From positions 71,325-135,324 of the forward strand of contig CBIHNW010000014.1 of NCBI GenBank assembly GCA_966211795.1: a DNA stretch of 64,000 nucleotides, in the 5' to 3' direction. The DNA comes from 21-14-0-10-47-8 sp966211795. GTDB taxonomy: Bacteria > Bdellovibrionota > Bdellovibrionia > Bdellovibrionales > Bdellovibrionaceae. The notes beneath the pieces are model-generated. The model was not told the origin of the DNA. It saw only the letters and a program-made list of their open reading frames with translations, and ran no database searches. Each line of letters opens with the position of its first letter. The first letter of the stretch is position 1. Made by a program: the position numbers and the translations under genes. Positions 26,432-35,269 of this stretch are shown in pieces.

Positions 26432-26821
26432 ATGAAAGAATCTGCGGAAGTCGTAAAAGAGACCTACAAACCTGGCGATTACATCTTTTTCGAAGGTGAT
26501 ATCGATTACCACTTCTACATCATCGAATCCGGACAAGTGCAAATTTTCACGAAAAATAAATCTGGCGGTCGCATCAACATCGCCACCATCAACGCCGGCG
26601 AATCGTTTGGCGAATTCGCGCTGCTGGATAAACAGCCTCGATCCGCATCGGCCCAAGCAGTCAACGAATGCACCCTGATCAAAGTTTCCGAAACTGGTTA
26701 CCAACAGCTCCTGTCGGAGCTACCCGTCTGGGCGAGCTCCATGTTGCAATCGTTTGCGCAGCGAATGAAGAGCATGAACGAGAAATTAAAAGACCTGCCC
26801 CAGTTTCTCGCGAAAAAATAA
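26432..26821 (+). CDS. Single-domain cyclic nucleotide-binding protein
   Basis: 129 residues that consist of one CNB (cupin-like) domain plus a C-terminal helix. The phosphate-binding cassette is visible as GESFGEFALLDKQPRSAS, where Glu would bind the ribose and Arg the cyclic phosphate, so nucleotide binding is plausible. There is no helix-turn-helix or kinase domain, so it is not a CRP-type activator; it would act by protein contact. The window also encodes a cyclase at 61.1 kb. The gene sits between two convergently placed exported-protein genes (1 nt from the stop of the next). Confidence 0.85.
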   Translation: MKESAEVVKETYKPGDYIFFEGDIDYHFYIIESGQVQIFTKNKSGGRINIATINAGESFGEFALLDKQPRSASAQAVNECTLIKVSETGYQQLLSELPVWASSMLQSFAQRMKSMNEKLKDLPQFLAKK

Positions 26822-27934
26822 TCAATCCTCGAAAATCGAAGAACGCGAACATTCGGTATGATTCAAAAGGTCCATCATCTCTTGGATGGATGTTCTTTCG
26901 CAGGCCGCTCCATCGACTTGGGGACGAATGATTTCCAAGCAAAGTTTTGCCAACGTGCTGTATTCAAGGCGCGCTTTGGCCAAGGTTTTGCTGATATCGA
27001 AAGTTCCGTTCGCACAGTTTTGAATGGAAGAGCGCCAATTGAGATCTGCCTTCTTCAATTGAGCATCGATGATCCGCACCCAATCGGCACGGCGTCTTTC
27101 GGCAGCTTCGGCCGAGTCCAAAAGGTGAAAACGCACAAGGGATTCGAAAACAGTCCGAGCCGAGGTGACATCACTTTGGATCTGCGTTGAAATCAGATCC
27201 ACCACTGAAGCCTGGCGAGCGACGTCGAGATCTGATCTTTGAATTTGGGCCATGAGCAAAGCTTGTACAATCATGTCGGGCTTTTCTGAATCAGCTGCAT
27301 TTTGAAAACGGTCCTGATTCAAAAAGACCGAAGCCGATGTCTGACAGGATTCGGGTCTGCACAGTTTTAAATCGAAGCCTTTCCCATCTAAATACCAGGT
27401 CTTGCGAAAACCAAACATGAGCCAATCCGAAAATCCCGGCAGATCCTTTTCAAGAGTCTGGATCCGACGGCCGAACTTGGTTTCAAGCAAAGCTTGCAAG
27501 TCACGAGTTCGCAACCTTTTGGTATTCGAGAAAACTTGAAGATCTAAAAGCTCGCCCGTCTGTGCGCTGATATTGCCACCACCGCCATCGGCCACACCTC
27601 CGCCCCCATTGAGCTGCATTTGCTCCATTTCACGGGGTGGCGCCTTCAGCAGAAACTGAATTTGTTCACGAGACCGGGTCTTGGTGTTGCGAACCCAATC
27701 GCTGTCGTCGTTGGCGCGCAGGGACTCGCGTTCCCCGGTAGTCGGGTCCGCATTGCGATCGTTATTTTTCAACTCCAGCTTTTCGGTATTCCCGGAAGAA
27801 CTTGATTTCGTCGACAACGACAATCGCTCTGAGGGAACCGATCTTTGCAGAGATTGGGCATGGACGAAAATAGGCACCACCGCCAAGCCAGCAATCAATG
27901 TTTTTAGGCCATTAAAGAATAGAGCGCATCTCAT
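26822..27934 (-). CDS. Exported protein with Gly-rich GGGGNIS motif
   Basis: 370 residues; signal peptide MRCALFFNGLKTLIAGLAVVPIFVHA-Q. After ~80 charged, low-complexity residues comes a glycine-rich motif, NGGGGVADGGGGNIS, followed by GELLDLQVF, then an all-helical domain with several cysteines near the end (SIQNCANGTF, KLCLEI, GAACERTS, TECSRS). The gene at 36082 has the same arrangement (RGGGSGIS ... VELLDLY), and both genes lie beside a TIGR02147 regulator. GGCGAGG lies upstream of the start. Function unknown; a family of lineage-specific exported proteins is likely. Confidence 0.65.
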   Translation of the reverse strand: MRCALFFNGLKTLIAGLAVVPIFVHAQSLQRSVPSERLSLSTKSSSSGNTEKLELKNNDRNADPTTGERESLRANDDSDWVRNTKTRSREQIQFLLKAPPREMEQMQLNGGGGVADGGGGNISAQTGELLDLQVFSNTKRLRTRDLQALLETKFGRRIQTLEKDLPGFSDWLMFGFRKTWYLDGKGFDLKLCRPESCQTSASVFLNQDRFQNAADSEKPDMIVQALLMAQIQRSDLDVARQASVVDLISTQIQSDVTSARTVFESLVRFHLLDSAEAAERRRADWVRIIDAQLKKADLNWRSSIQNCANGTFDISKTLAKARLEYSTLAKLCLEIIRPQVDGAACERTSIQEMMDLLNHTECSRSSIFED

Positions 27935-27974
27935 GTCGATTTGGTCCTCGCCCCGTAAGAGAGCAAAAGGCGTG

Positions 27975-28784
27975 CTACCGAAGCTTCAACAGATCGATGT
28001 TTAAGACCCCCATCTCCTCGGGGGTGGTCTTCTGGATACGTTGAAAGAATCTTTCTAGGAATTTGGCAAGTTCCTCTCGAAGCTGGCCAAAGTCTTCTTG
28101 GCTCACGGAAAAGGGAGATGAAAAACACATCTCCTCATCCTGCACATTTTCAATCTGCGACAATGCCTTCACTCGCCAATTCAGCCGGTGGCGGTGAATG
28201 TGCGGCGAGGTGTGCTCGAGATAAGTTTTTTGAAAGCCGACTTTGTAAACTCCGTGCTTTTCTTCACACAAGCCACAAGCACACAGAAATTCGAGCATCT
28301 CCGTGACTTCGGCTCGCTCAAGATGAAACCGCTTGGCAATCTCTTCTTTACTTTTTCCTTTGCCAATCGAGCAGTAAAGCCGGATCGCCGAATAGGTCCA
28401 AGATGAGTAGAAAACGGATTTTTCGCTGTCGGTGAATTCACGATCTTTTGGCATTCGCTTGGAAAGGTTTTTGGACTTGGTTTTCAAAACTCCCAGACGT
28501 TTTTCGAGATACGTTTTCGTTTCATGCGATCCCGCTTTTTCAATTTCCAGAATGAGCAGAAAATATTCGATTTCGTTTTCACTTAAGCCCAGATGCTTTG
28601 CCAACAGGTAGCCTTGATCGATATTAAAAGACTTGCTACCCGCCAACACCTGGCTGACGTAAGAGGCCTGCAGTGAAAGGTGATCCGCCCAGCGCTGAAT
28701 TTCCCCCCAGCCCTTCTTCGGCAAGGCCTCGATATAAGCTCTTAAAAATTCTCTGCTTTTCGTAAAGTTAAAAATGCTGACCAT
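27975..28784 (-). CDS. TIGR02147 family protein (putative regulator)
   Basis: 269 residues with the TIGR02147 layout: an N-terminal SIFNFTKSREFLRAYIEAL segment, a helix-turn-helix-like part (WADHLSLQASYVSQVLAGSK, residues ~33-52), the YFLLILEIEKA segment, a central SSWTYSAIRL block and a second winged-helix-like part (SKEEIAKRFHLERAEVTEML). Members occur in Fibrobacter and Bdellovibrio relatives in many copies; a DNA-binding role is inferred from the HTH-like regions only. It is 40 nt upstream of the Gly-rich exported protein on the same strand, and divergent from another exported protein. Confidence 0.82.
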   Translation of the reverse strand: MVSIFNFTKSREFLRAYIEALPKKGWGEIQRWADHLSLQASYVSQVLAGSKSFNIDQGYLLAKHLGLSENEIEYFLLILEIEKAGSHETKTYLEKRLGVLKTKSKNLSKRMPKDREFTDSEKSVFYSSWTYSAIRLYCSIGKGKSKEEIAKRFHLERAEVTEMLEFLCACGLCEEKHGVYKVGFQKTYLEHTSPHIHRHRLNWRVKALSQIENVQDEEMCFSSPFSVSQEDFGQLREELAKFLERFFQRIQKTTPEEMGVLNIDLLKLR

Positions 28785-28901
28785 AAGTAATCATAACCTT
28801 TTGATAAGTATTTTTCATAAGTTTTCACTAATGAAGAATGGATTTAAAAACGCAGTGCATTATATTGGGCAGAACCCAACCAACCACCCCAAGGAGTTTT
28901 T

Positions 28902-29801
28902 ATGAAGTACGGTCTTGCAGCTCTCACCCTGCTGTTTTTTTCAAACGCGATGGCCACCGATTACGGCTATCTCGTTCCAAAATATTCAATGTCATTGGAA
29001 GAAGTTCGACGAATGATCCCGCAGGTCGACGCGGAGAAAATGAAAATCGGTCAGCACCTTCAAGTTTTACTGGCGGAAAAAATGGGCCTGATCAATCTTG
29101 AAGTGCAGAAGAAAGACCAGGCCATCCAACTAGCCAAGGAACAGTTTGTGAGATGCCGCCAAGAACCGGCATGCGTCTCCGAAGTGAACAACCAACTGTC
29201 GTACACGATCAATGCAATTCACCAATCCATCAATAATATCAACGTCAAGTATGCAAAGCTGACGGAGCAGGAAACCAATCAAATGGCGGCGGATTCGTTG
29301 GCACTTGAGCAAGTTTTGTTGAGTATGAAGAATTCCGTTTTGGCGCATGTGATCGATACTGAAATCAAGAAAAGAGATGGACAGAATGGAATTGTGATCG
29401 AAACAGGCTTGGTGTTCCAAGTTACAACGACTTATCGAGAGACGATCCAAGTCCTGAGGCAACAGATCTACAATACTTGGAGTTGGAACATCTCCGAGGG
29501 CAAATATTATTCTTTCGCCACTTACTTTTACCGCACGCCGACGGAGCAACGAAGAGTGCTTTTAGCCTTCAACTTGGGTGTGGGAAACAAATACGACGTG
29601 ATTCGAAAAGAGCTGATGAGTCCGCTGGCGGAAACTGACAGGGCGATTTTTGAGCTCCCGAAAGCGGCCCTGGCAAAAGGTTTGATCGAGGATCTGGCCG
29701 TGGCCAACCCTTACAGTCTGGTTTGCGTTGCGGGAAAGCCAATCAATGAACCGGGGGCCTGCGTTTCCCCACTGAAAATCGACGCCGTGAAATTGAATTA
29801 A
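28902..29801 (+). CDS. Exported protein of unknown function
   Basis: 299 residues. Good AAGGAG site 5 nt before the ATG; signal peptide MKYGLAALTLLFFSNAMA-T. The N-terminal half is helical with Gln/Asn-rich coiled-coil character (NAIHQSINNINVKYAKLTEQETNQ); the C-terminal half has strands and two cysteines (SLVCVAG, GACVSPLK). Starts 117 nt from the divergent TIGR02147 gene, so the two may share a regulated promoter region. No family recognised. Confidence 0.62.
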   Translation: MKYGLAALTLLFFSNAMATDYGYLVPKYSMSLEEVRRMIPQVDAEKMKIGQHLQVLLAEKMGLINLEVQKKDQAIQLAKEQFVRCRQEPACVSEVNNQLSYTINAIHQSINNINVKYAKLTEQETNQMAADSLALEQVLLSMKNSVLAHVIDTEIKKRDGQNGIVIETGLVFQVTTTYRETIQVLRQQIYNTWSWNISEGKYYSFATYFYRTPTEQRRVLLAFNLGVGNKYDVIRKELMSPLAETDRAIFELPKAALAKGLIEDLAVANPYSLVCVAGKPINEPGACVSPLKIDAVKLN

Positions 29802-29814
29802 TACAGAAGCTTCT

Positions 29815-31017
29815 TTACCGCGAACGCAGACAGCGTTTGCGGTGATCCCAAATCTGGAAAGCCAGTGTTTTCGTCTCGCACATGGTCTTGTCATAATCCG
29901 GTGTCAAGTAGCGCTGACACTCGTTGATCTGGCGAAGGGCCTCTTGCCTGAGAAGCCCGAATGCCTCTTTGCTGATCAAGGGACGTTGATCACAGATCAT
30001 ATTGAAGCGAATCATCTCCGACAGTGCCTTCATCTTTTTCTTCATGGTTAACACCAGCTCGTACACCCGAAGTTCGGAAATCCGAGCAGAATCGATCAGG
30101 AGATTCGTTTTTTCCAGTTGCTGATAAAGGTCTTCGGGACTGACAGTTGAATTCAGAATCGATTCGGAGATCTGGGCCGTGATCGCGTCCTGTGTCGATT
30201 GCTCGAGACGAAATCCTTTCGCCAACAGATTGGTTCGGTAGCGAATCAGCTCGTGTACAAAAACATCGGCGATGTCTTTCGGAGAAGCCTGCTGAAACCA
30301 AGCTCTTTGAATCTGAACCAACTCAAAGCTTTGACAGGCAACGGTCTTTTTTTGAATTTGAAAGACTTGAGCATTTTGGCAAAATTTTTGACTGAGAGGC
30401 TCGTCCGTCAGCACCCACGAAATGGCCGAACTTCCTTCCAGCAACCAAATGGCGAAACCCGGCGCAACACGGTTGATTTCCATCACTCGGCGGCTGTGAA
30501 CATGGCCCACCAAATCAGTGATCTGTTGCCAAGTGAGCTGCGTCCATTCGGGACCTAGAACTGGCTTCTGACGCTGTCGAAGAAAGTCTGGGACGTAACG
30601 TTCGGACATCACAAAGTCCCCGTTCATTTGTTTCATGATTGCTTCCAACCGCTCTGCCGATTTCAAATATTCCGCTAAGCCAATCCAGCTTGAACCCCAG
30701 CGAAAGGCGATTTCCGAATCGCTGAATTTTCGTTGCTCGGTCTCGGAAAAAGCATTCAGCTGATCGCGAACTTCGCTGTTTATTTTTTTAAACTCTTCGG
30801 TCGCAAAAAGGACCTTCAGCTCTTCAGGCGAATAAATCACCGAAGCCGTCTGATTGATAAGATTGACTTTTTGTTCGGCCGCAAACACCCATGGGGTTAT
30901 TGCTAGAGAAAGAACCAACAGCATCCACGACAATTGGGGTCGTACAGATGTCGATAGTTTCGACAGCGGCAACCCTCTGGAAAGGCCAATAATGCTTTGG
31001 CGGAAAAACGGATTCAT
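29815..31017 (-). CDS. Exported protein of unknown function
   Basis: 400 residues. A hydrophobic segment at residues ~32-46 (MLLVLSLAITPWVFA-A) acts as signal peptide; the 31-residue leader before it is long, so a start at 30924 is possible. The mature protein is helical and contains DVFVHELIRYRTNLLAKG; a similar LKLHEFTYALS element occurs in the protein at 36082, which may mark a shared family fold. Five or six cysteines. Convergent with the previous gene (13 nt between stops). Function unknown. Confidence 0.6.
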   Translation of the reverse strand: MNPFFRQSIIGLSRGLPLSKLSTSVRPQLSWMLLVLSLAITPWVFAAEQKVNLINQTASVIYSPEELKVLFATEEFKKINSEVRDQLNAFSETEQRKFSDSEIAFRWGSSWIGLAEYLKSAERLEAIMKQMNGDFVMSERYVPDFLRQRQKPVLGPEWTQLTWQQITDLVGHVHSRRVMEINRVAPGFAIWLLEGSSAISWVLTDEPLSQKFCQNAQVFQIQKKTVACQSFELVQIQRAWFQQASPKDIADVFVHELIRYRTNLLAKGFRLEQSTQDAITAQISESILNSTVSPEDLYQQLEKTNLLIDSARISELRVYELVLTMKKKMKALSEMIRFNMICDQRPLISKEAFGLLRQEALRQINECQRYLTPDYDKTMCETKTLAFQIWDHRKRCLRSR

Positions 31018-31051
31018 TCAGGTACAGATTTGCAACGCCAATGCCCGGCGC

Positions 31052-31870
31052 TCAGGGTAGGTCCACATGATCAATTCGCCGGAAAAGGGCATCCGGTTTG
31101 GCCAATATTCTTAAGGCCGTGGCTGGCCCGTTTGCTGGTGCAGGCGGCTGATAGGCATAGCTGCCGGTATCGACCAACATCAGCCGATCGTCGCCAACAA
31201 TGGTCGCATCGATGTCATTGGGTAGAATGCCGAGTTGATTGAAAATCTCGAACAGTCCTTTCGCTTGCGCTTTCAACTTGTCTTTTTGTTTCAGAGTTAA
31301 TGCCATTTTCCCAAAGTCATTGCCTGTTTTAAAAGTTGCTGGATTCGTCAACTCCATCAAAATTCCGATATCGATTTCGTCAGGAGTAATTCCTAAAAGT
31401 TTTCCAGCGAGCTCGGCTTCGTACTTTTTCGTATACTGTGCAATCTGTGTAGAATCGAGCACACCGATCAGTTCAGGCGCCCAGCCCAGCTTTCCCAATT
31501 CCTTTTGAATGATGATGCCCTCTCGGCGGATGCTCCGATCGACTTCTTTGATGTAACCATCAAAAGGCATCATGTGCCGCACCAGCTTCAGGGCGTAAGA
31601 GCGGCCTTGGTAGCGCACCTGGATCACTCCGCTGTACATGCCGTAGCCCAAAGCTTTTTCCGGAACGAGGTCGATGGAATTTAATTTTAGCGCCTGCAAC
31701 TGCTCGTCGATCGAATTCATTTCTTGATGGAACCGCAGGATTTCTGCTGTCGATATTTTTGACGAAGGCTCATAGACGGCACGGCACAGGATCCCGACAG
31801 CATGGGCTTGGAGGTGCAGCATCAGTCCAAATAGGAATATGGCGAGAAAGTGCGAGCGATGTAATCCCAT
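31052..31870 (-). CDS. Exported kinase-fold protein
   Basis: 272 residues with a signal peptide (FLAIFLFGLMLHLQAHA). The rest resembles a small protein-kinase-like domain: a glycine-containing loop (LGYGMYSGVIQVRYQG), the Lys of SYALKLVRHM, a Glu in the RREGIIIQKEL helix, a hinge (GILMELTN), and LMLVDTGSYA in the place of DFG. The catalytic loop reads LGILPNDIDATIV, without the usual HxD, so activity is uncertain. Being exported, it would lack cytoplasmic ATP unless it folds differently or acts as a binding protein. Start at ATG 31870; an in-frame GTG at 31876 is possible. Confidence 0.55.
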   Translation of the reverse strand: MGLHRSHFLAIFLFGLMLHLQAHAVGILCRAVYEPSSKISTAEILRFHQEMNSIDEQLQALKLNSIDLVPEKALGYGMYSGVIQVRYQGRSYALKLVRHMMPFDGYIKEVDRSIRREGIIIQKELGKLGWAPELIGVLDSTQIAQYTKKYEAELAGKLLGITPDEIDIGILMELTNPATFKTGNDFGKMALTLKQKDKLKAQAKGLFEIFNQLGILPNDIDATIVGDDRLMLVDTGSYAYQPPAPANGPATALRILAKPDALFRRIDHVDLP

Positions 31871-31915
31871 GCCCACGGGAAATGCAAAACATGTGACAAT
31901 CCGAAAACCGCGCCT

Positions 31916-33400
31916 TTACGCTTTCGCGACGGCCTTCTGCCAATCCAGCAAGCGAGCCTTGCGAAATTTTGAAGACATGTGTGATTTGAATTCTTGATCG
32001 ATCATCCAAATCCTTTTGATTTCATCGACACTTGACCAGTAGCCCACCCCTAATCCCGCCAGGTAGGCCGCACCAATCGCGGTGGTTTCAATTTGCTTCG
32101 GCCGAGTGACCGAAGTCCCCATATAGTCCGCTTGCATTTGCATCAGGAGATTGTTGACCGAGGCCCCGCCATCCACACGCAAGCCCTTGAGCTTTCGGCC
32201 CAGATCTTTTTCCATGCTGATCAAGATCTCGGTGTTCTGCAAAGCCATGGCTTCCAATGTCGCGCGCGCCACGTGCGCCTTTGTCGAACCACGGGTCAAT
32301 CCCATGATCAGTCCCCGCGCTTCGGGACGCCAGTGAGGGGCGCCCAAGCCGGTCAGTGCCGGCACGAACTCGACGCCTTCACTTGAAGCCACTTGTCGGG
32401 CCAACTCTTCGACTTCGGAACTTTTTTTGATGACCTGTAAACCGTCACGCAACCACTGAACGGCGGCACCGCAAATGAAAGCCCCGCCCTCGAGAGCATA
32501 AGTCATTTTCTGTTTCGGCAATCGCCACGCAACGGTAGTCAGCAGCTGATGTTTTGAGGTGACAAGCTTAGAGCCGGTGTTCATCAAAAGAAAGCTTCCG
32601 GTTCCATACGTGCACTTGGCTTCGCCGCTGGCGAAACAAGTTTGGCCAAACAAAGCGGCCTGCTGATCTCCAGCAATTCCCGAGATCGGAATTCCGTCCG
32701 GCAAAAAACCAAGACCCTGAGTTTTTCCGAATGTTCCCGAAGAATCACAGATCTCCGGAAGCACCTGCTCGGGCACCGAGAATATCTTCAACAGTTCTTT
32801 GTCCCACTGCCCGGTTTGGATGTTCATCAACATCGTTCGCGAGGCATTGCTCACATCCGTTTTGTGCGTTTGTCCGCTGGTCAGTCGCCACAATAAAAAT
32901 GTGTCGATGTTTCCGGCCAACAAATCACCGCGTCGAGCTTTTTCCGAAGCGCCTGCCACATTTTTAAGAAGCCAGCGAATCTTGCTGCCTGAAAAATAGG
33001 GATCGATCACCAATCCCGTTTTCTTTCGAATGAGATTCTGTTTCTTTTCTTTTTTTAATTTTGCGCAAAAATCCTGCGTGCGACGGCATTGCCACACGAC
33101 GGCATTGTAAATGGGTTTTCCTGAAGACTTGTCCCAGAGCAAAACAGTTTCGCGTTGATTGGTGATGCCGATGGCCGCGATTTCATTTCCCGCAATCTTG
33201 GATTGCGTCAGAGCTTTCTGAATGGTGCTGGTGACCGATTTCCAGATGTCCTCGGGGTTGTGTTCGACCCACCCCGGCTTGGGGAAAATCTGAGGGTATT
33301 CCTCGTTGACCTTCACCACCGGACTTCCGGCTTGGTTCAAGATTGAGACTGTAGACCCCGTTGTTCCCTGATCGATCGCCATGATATACATGTCAGTCAT
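31916..33400 (-). CDS. glpK: Glycerol kinase
   Basis: 494 residues, the usual length. Phosphorylates glycerol to sn-glycerol-3-phosphate with ATP. Motifs: IMAIDQGTTGST (phosphate 1), GWVEHNPEDIW, the FGGY signatures YNAVVWQCRRT and LTGLGAPHWRPEARG and the adenosine motif LRVDGGASVNNLLMQMQAD. The ATG at 33400 directly abuts the ATG of the divergent acyltransferase gene (CATATG), leaving no promoter space; the ATG at 33391 is an alternative. Neither has a clear ribosome binding site. No glpF or glpD lies in the window. Confidence 0.94.
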   Translation of the reverse strand: MTDMYIMAIDQGTTGSTVSILNQAGSPVVKVNEEYPQIFPKPGWVEHNPEDIWKSVTSTIQKALTQSKIAGNEIAAIGITNQRETVLLWDKSSGKPIYNAVVWQCRRTQDFCAKLKKEKKQNLIRKKTGLVIDPYFSGSKIRWLLKNVAGASEKARRGDLLAGNIDTFLLWRLTSGQTHKTDVSNASRTMLMNIQTGQWDKELLKIFSVPEQVLPEICDSSGTFGKTQGLGFLPDGIPISGIAGDQQAALFGQTCFASGEAKCTYGTGSFLLMNTGSKLVTSKHQLLTTVAWRLPKQKMTYALEGGAFICGAAVQWLRDGLQVIKKSSEVEELARQVASSEGVEFVPALTGLGAPHWRPEARGLIMGLTRGSTKAHVARATLEAMALQNTEILISMEKDLGRKLKGLRVDGGASVNNLLMQMQADYMGTSVTRPKQIETTAIGAAYLAGLGVGYWSSVDEIKRIWMIDQEFKSHMSSKFRKARLLDWQKAVAKA

Positions 33401-34174
33401 ATGATCAACTTTTTCAAAAAGTCGCAAGATAAGATTTTCAATCTCAAAAACGTCGACAAAGAAACACTTTTGTACCGCGTGCTTCCGCATTTTTTGATGG
33501 AGATCATGCGCAAGTATTTTCGTCTGCAAGTCGAAGGCGTCGAGAACATTCCAAAGCGTGGTGCCGCCGTCATCATCCCGAATCATTCCGGTTATTCCGG
33601 CTTCGACGCTTTGATTTTAGCCCACACGATCAACAAAGAAGCCCGTCGCATTCCGCGCGTGCTCACTCATCATTTCTGGTTTCTGACGAAGACGACGGCC
33701 ATTCCGGCGCAGAAAATGGGTTTCACCGAAGCGACTTTTGAAAATGGCATTGCGGCGCTGGAAAGAAACAATCTGGTGGTGATTTTTCCTGAGGGCGAAC
33801 AGGGAAATTTCAAACCGACCAGCCAGATGTACACCCTGCAAGAATTTCGTCGCGGCTTCGTGCGCATGGCGGTGCAAACCCAGTCACCGATTGTTCCGTG
33901 CTTGGTGATCGGCGCCGAAGAGACGCACATCAATTTATCGAAATTGAAATTTACCAAATTTCTGCGAGGAACCGTTCTGCCATTGCCGCTGAACGTGATT
34001 CCGCTGCCGGCCAAGTGGAAAATTAAATTCCTGCCACCGATTTACCTGCCTTACAAATCTTCCCAGGTGGACGACGCGGAATTGATGCGCGAAATTGCCG
34101 AAGAAATTCAGGAACAAATGCAAGACGCGCTTTCGGAAGAGATCCAAAAGCGCGGCGGTTTTTTTCGGGCTTAA
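33401..34174 (+). CDS. PlsC-like lysophospholipid acyltransferase
   Basis: 257 residues. Contains an acyltransferase core: IIPNHSGYSGFDALILAH with the catalytic His and Asp (spacing longer than the standard HX4D), and VVIFPEGEQGN as the substrate-binding FPEG motif, followed by VPCLVIGAEE. No strong membrane helix. It would acylate glycerol-3-phosphate, lysophosphatidate or a related lipid at the membrane. The start codon abuts that of divergent glpK, which makes glycerol-3-phosphate, a possible functional link. A later start is possible since no ribosome binding site precedes 33401. Confidence 0.82.
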   Translation: MINFFKKSQDKIFNLKNVDKETLLYRVLPHFLMEIMRKYFRLQVEGVENIPKRGAAVIIPNHSGYSGFDALILAHTINKEARRIPRVLTHHFWFLTKTTAIPAQKMGFTEATFENGIAALERNNLVVIFPEGEQGNFKPTSQMYTLQEFRRGFVRMAVQTQSPIVPCLVIGAEETHINLSKLKFTKFLRGTVLPLPLNVIPLPAKWKIKFLPPIYLPYKSSQVDDAELMREIAEEIQEQMQDALSEEIQKRGGFFRA

Positions 34175-34192
34175 TCGCGAAACAAATCTCGA

Positions 34193-35053
34193 TTATCGTG
34201 ATTCGACAGATGCGAAACAACCCGGAAATGCCGAGCGCAGGGATGCCAAGCTTGTTCCTTTTTTGATGGCATTATCCAAAAGCGAAACTTCCCCGTCAAA
34301 AAGGCCGGGCTCTCGAGTATAAAGATAGTCATACTTTGTTTCTTGGGCATACGCAGCGCTTGATTTATAAAGAGTGTCGCGAATGGCGAAGGATTTTTCT
34401 AAACAAGAAATCGTTGCCGGGCGTGCATACCCCGCTTTTTTGGCTTTGTCTTGTTCCGCATCCAGCTGTCGGAGATAAGAAAATTTGTTCCATTCACTTT
34501 TCTCATCACCTTTTTGTTGATAGTCACCCTGCGAACCGACGTCCGAAAGTTCGATTTTTCCGGTCTTCGGATTCAAGGTGGCGGTTAAGGAATAACTGCC
34601 TTCATCCGAAACACAGAATGCAAAACGGCGAAAGAAAATGCTGTTGAAGGCTTGGCTGTCAAGATTTTCACCGTGCACATCCATTTGGCAGATCATGCCA
34701 TTGTCGAGCTTCGTCATGATTAAGACATAGTCCAAGGTTGATGGGAAGCGTCCGACCTGAACTGTGCGCATTGGGGTGTGGATCGATGCCACCTTCTGAT
34801 GTTTGAATTTGGCTTCAATGGCAGCGTTCAATGGTCCAACTTCGGCCGCGTACAACTGACGGGACAACTCCTGAGCTTCGAGGCGCTTTCGTGCCACTTC
34901 CGCTGCTTGGCGTGCTTTTTCGTCTTCCACTTTCTTTTTGTCGGCCGCGATTGCCGTTTGCTCCAGCGCTTGAAATTCAGATTCCAGACGGGTTTGCGCT
35001 TTGCCGAGGCTTGCGATCAGCAACAAGGCTGTCATGAGGGTGATGGTTTTCAT
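34193..35053 (-). CDS. Exported protein with coiled-coil N-terminus
   Basis: 286 residues; AAAGGAG precedes the ATG and a signal peptide (MKTITLMTALLLIASLGKA-Q) is clear. Residues ~25-70 form an Ala/Glu/Lys-rich coiled coil (KKKVEDEKARQAAEVARKRL). The remainder is a mixed alpha/beta domain with four cysteines (MICQMD, AFCVSD, ISCLEK, PGCFAS) that I do not recognise. Convergent with the acyltransferase gene. Function unknown. Confidence 0.62.
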   Translation of the reverse strand: MKTITLMTALLLIASLGKAQTRLESEFQALEQTAIAADKKKVEDEKARQAAEVARKRLEAQELSRQLYAAEVGPLNAAIEAKFKHQKVASIHTPMRTVQVGRFPSTLDYVLIMTKLDNGMICQMDVHGENLDSQAFNSIFFRRFAFCVSDEGSYSLTATLNPKTGKIELSDVGSQGDYQQKGDEKSEWNKFSYLRQLDAEQDKAKKAGYARPATISCLEKSFAIRDTLYKSSAAYAQETKYDYLYTREPGLFDGEVSLLDNAIKKGTSLASLRSAFPGCFASVESR

Positions 35054-35269
35054 TTACGAACTCCTTTAGAGTTGGGCTTTGGAGGGGGATCCAAAGTGGG
35101 TTTGTTTTTTTCAAAGTTGTAAGCGAAAGACCCTCTTCTCCCTATTTTTTTCGCCGAAACAGGTCAGTTTCTGTCCGGTGGGAGCGAACGCTTGATCACA
35201 AGTTCGACAGCTCTTGATTTTTCAGATTATAAACTTTACATCAATATCGCATTGCGTTATATTGCTGCC

